A DNA stretch of 6,605 bases from Rickettsiales bacterium (GTDB lineage: Bacteria > Pseudomonadota > Alphaproteobacteria > Rickettsiales > UBA3002), in NCBI GenBank assembly GCA_027489915.1, contig JAIXZB010000142.1, forward strand, positions 1-6,605, written 5' to 3'. Below are positions 5,283-6,605 of the stretch, piece by piece. Within the stretch, counting starts at the first letter, position 1, and the number at the start of each line of letters is the position of its first letter. Both the position numbers and the translations under genes were made by a program. The notes under the pieces were generated by a model, which was given only the letters and a program-made list of their open reading frames with translations, did no database searches and was not told the DNA's origin.

Positions 5283-5993
5283 ATGGCGAATTTTCTGGTG
5301 ATTGCGGCATCGAGCGGGATTGGGCAGGTAGTGGTGGCACAGCTTCGGGCACAAGGACACACGGTGTTCACTACGGCACGTGATAGCGGCAAGATTACGC
5401 CCGATGCAGTGCTCGATGCCACGGATTTTGATGCGGTGGATGCAGTGTTTGCAGGAGCCCAAGAGGCGATGGGCGGCATTGATGGGGTGGTAAATTGTTC
5501 GGGGTCGTTGTTATTGAAATCGGCGCATTTGACGACACAAAGTCAATATCAGGCAGTTATAGATGCGTCGCTCGCCACCGCGTTTGCAACGGTGCGGGGT
5601 GCTGGCAAGCACATGGCAAACGGTGGTTCGGTGGTATTGATATCTTCCGCAGCGGCGATGGAAGGGCTTGCCAACCATGAAGCTATAGCAGCGGCGAAAG
5701 CGGGGATTATTGGGCTTACATTATCTGCAGCGGCAACCTATGCTAGCAGTAATTTGCGATTTAATGCGGTGGCGCCTGGGCTTACGCAAACACCTATGAC
5801 GGCGGCGCTTACAGGCAACGAAAGTTCGCGCAAGTTTTCGGAAGCCATGCATGCGCTGGGGCGGCTTGGCACGGCTGATGATGTAGCGCGGGCGATTGTG
5901 TTTTTGCTTTTGCCTGAGAATAACTGGATTACAGGGCAGGTATTGGCCGTGGATGGCGGGTTATCTCGGGTGCGACCCAAGATGAAGGCCTAG
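5283..5993 (+). CDS. short-chain dehydrogenase/reductase-family protein with non-canonical active site
   Basis: This 236-aa protein has the SDR fold. The start at 5283 is set by GAAGGAG five bases upstream and by the immediate first beta strand (MANFLVIAASSGIG). The nucleotide-binding motif is altered: the usual TGxxxGIG reads IAASSGIG (residues 7-14). The NAG-type motif reads NCSG (71-74). S122 in LISSAAAMEG aligns with the catalytic serine and K139 with the catalytic lysine, but the tyrosine of YxxxK is I135 (NHEAIAAAKAG), and the tetrad asparagine appears to be serine (near S96). C-terminal features are typical: FNAVAPGLTQTPM, the GRLGTADDVARAIVFLL helix and WITGQVLAVDGG. From memory, HEAIAAAKAG occurs in other SDR proteins, so this may be a conserved subfamily and not a decayed copy. 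The substrate is unknown. It ends three bases before the next gene, with which it probably forms an operon. Confidence 0.88.
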   Translation: MANFLVIAASSGIGQVVVAQLRAQGHTVFTTARDSGKITPDAVLDATDFDAVDAVFAGAQEAMGGIDGVVNCSGSLLLKSAHLTTQSQYQAVIDASLATAFATVRGAGKHMANGGSVVLISSAAAMEGLANHEAIAAAKAGIIGLTLSAAATYASSNLRFNAVAPGLTQTPMTAALTGNESSRKFSEAMHALGRLGTADDVARAIVFLLLPENNWITGQVLAVDGGLSRVRPKMKA

Positions 5994-5996
5994 CGT

Positions 5997-6434
5997 ATGC
6001 GGCGCTTTGTAGCGATAGCTGGTGTGGCGTTATTGATTGCTGCGTGCAATCGTATTGATGTGGCAGCGATGTTTGATGCGTATGTATGGGAAAAGCGTGT
6101 GTTGGTGGTGTTGGCACCTGCGCGCGATGATGCACAGTTAAAAGCCCAGTACGCTGCTGTTACGAAAGAATATGCGGCGCTGCGCGAGCGTGATTTTGTG
6201 GTGTGGTGGTTGGTTTCCAACCAATCGGTAATAGTGGATGCAGATGCAAAGCCGCATTTATTTACGCGCCCATTTTATGAGTATTTCAAGGCGGATGAGG
6301 ATGCGTTTACTGTGTTGGTGCTGGGGCTTGATGGAGAAGAGAAGTTGCGCACTGATAAGGTTTTAGATGTTGATGCGATTGTGAAGCTTGTTGATGCTAT
6401 GCCGATGCGGAAGAAAGAGGCTATGGGGCGCTGA
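5997..6434 (+). CDS. DUF4174-like lipoprotein
   Basis: Predicted 145-aa lipoprotein. The N-terminus has two arginines, a hydrophobic run and the lipobox I14-A15-A16-C17. The start is preceded by AAGG eight bases upstream, inside the end of the SDR gene. The mature part resembles DUF4174: W31-E-K-R-V-L-V-V-L-A-P (31-41), a helix AQLKAQYAAVTKEYAALRERDF (46-67), then FTVLVLGLDGEEKLRTDKVLDVDAIVKLVDAMPMRKKE (104-141). This closing segment, with a GxDGxxKLR core and a DAMPMR end, is what I recall as the family hallmark. The overall strand-helix order suggests a thioredoxin-like fold, but there is no CxxC, so no redox role is supported. The function is unknown. It follows the SDR gene by three bases and is closed by a terminator at 6503-6520. 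Confidence 0.8.
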   Translation: MRRFVAIAGVALLIAACNRIDVAAMFDAYVWEKRVLVVLAPARDDAQLKAQYAAVTKEYAALRERDFVVWWLVSNQSVIVDADAKPHLFTRPFYEYFKADEDAFTVLVLGLDGEEKLRTDKVLDVDAIVKLVDAMPMRKKEAMGR

Positions 6435-6471
6435 AACCAGCGATGTGCTCGGCTTCGCCTGTACTGTTCTT

Positions 6472-6493
6472 GCTAAGCGCTGAAGCGCTTAGC
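6472..6493. repeat. 9-bp perfect hairpin with TGAA loop
   Basis: GCTAAGCGC (6472-6480) and GCGCTTAGC (6485-6493) are perfect complements around TGAA. It lies 37 bases after the stop of the lipoprotein gene and just ahead of the U-tract terminator. It may protect the mRNA 3' end or strengthen termination. No U-tract follows this hairpin itself. Confidence 0.6.
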
Positions 6494-6502
6494 GTCGAGT
6501 CG

Positions 6503-6520
6503 AACGCGGGGGCGTTTTTT
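6503..6520 (+). terminator. intrinsic terminator after the SDR-DUF4174 unit
   Basis: AACGC (6503-6507) pairs with GCGTT (6512-6516) around GGGG, and the run of T extends to 6520. The stem is short (five pairs plus a possible G-U) but GC-rich at its core, and the T-run is directly attached. The position 68 bases after the stop fits the end of the plus-strand unit. Confidence 0.65.
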
Positions 6521-6532
6521 CGTCTGGGTACA

Positions 6533-6577
6533 GCCATCTACCAAAATAGCCCACTTGGGGCTATTTTGGTAGATGGC
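6533..6577 (-). repeat. perfect 20-bp palindrome with 5-nt loop at the 3' end of the second tRNA
   Basis: The arms at 6533-6552 and 6558-6577 are perfect reverse complements around ACTTG (6553-6557). The right arm includes the bases encoding the discriminator and CCA of the adjacent tRNA (6574-6577), so in the precursor RNA the GCCA end would be paired with the distal arm. No U-tract follows on either strand. The architecture matches the palindrome at tRNA-Phe although the arm sequences differ. Confidence 0.88.
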
Positions 6578-6605
6578 GGACCCAGAGCGATTCGAACGCC
6601 CGACC
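6574..6605 (-). tRNA. 3' end of a tRNA gene (identity undetermined), cut by window edge
   Basis: On the minus strand the visible part reads T-stem GGGCG, T-loop TTCGAAT, T-stem CGCTC, acceptor 3' strand TGGGTCC, discriminator G and an encoded CCA. The T-arm pairs with one G-U. The matching 5' acceptor strand would be GGACCCA, off the window. The discriminator G and this T-arm are compatible with Arg (for example UCU) or Ser tRNAs, but the anticodon is not in view, so I give no isotype. Confidence 0.9.

Noticed and set aside
3113..6577. The two palindromes as members of one dispersed sequence repeat or a CRISPR-like array
   Set aside because: Only the architecture is shared; the arm sequences differ and there are just two copies, 3.4 kb apart, with no spacers.

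Overview
The window looks like chromosomal housekeeping sequence from an alphaproteobacterium of moderate GC content. This is inferred from the protein families present: a bacterial-type Lon, a YacG/TrhO pair beside tRNA-Phe, a DUF4174-type lipoprotein, and an SDR subfamily ending in a conserved-looking glycine-rich tail. No 16S rRNA or other strict taxonomic marker is present, so lineage below class is open. I see no transposase, integrase, phage structural gene, CRISPR array or toxin-antitoxin pair.

Layout. Positions 2-1412 (+): the C-terminal half of lon runs off the left edge and overlaps by 20 bases a small META-domain (HslJ-like) lipoprotein gene. That gene stops at base 1412, directly against the stop of the convergent minus-strand block at 1413. 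Positions 1413-2967 (-): four small genes of unknown function, in transcription order a basic coiled-coil protein (146 aa), then proteins of 95, 124 and 114 aa; the last two overlap by 38 bases. Positions 3113-3277 (-): tRNA-Phe(GAA) with a good sigma70-type promoter upstream and a perfect 19-bp palindrome fused to its 3' end. Positions 3290-5130 (-): yacG (gyrase inhibitor) overlapping trhO (tRNA U34 hydroxylase, rhodanese family), preceded by an unrecognised 254-aa protein with a Cys/His cluster and a Pro/Thr/Ala-rich tail. Positions 5283-6434 (+): a two-gene unit of a divergent short-chain dehydrogenase lacking the catalytic tyrosine, and a DUF4174-like lipoprotein, followed by hairpins and an intrinsic terminator. 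Positions 6574-6605 (-): the 3' end of a second tRNA gene, again fused to a perfect palindrome (20 bp).

Functional threads: protein quality control and envelope stress (Lon, META lipoprotein), translation and tRNA modification (tRNA-Phe, second tRNA, TrhO), DNA topology control (YacG), and two predicted lipoproteins. The most unusual signal is that both tRNA genes carry, directly on their CCA end, perfect 19-20 bp palindromes with 5-nt loops and no U-tract. Their sequences differ but their architecture is the same. No stretch over 300 bases lacks a gene; the largest gaps (2968-3112, 5131-5282, 6435-6573) are described in the entries.
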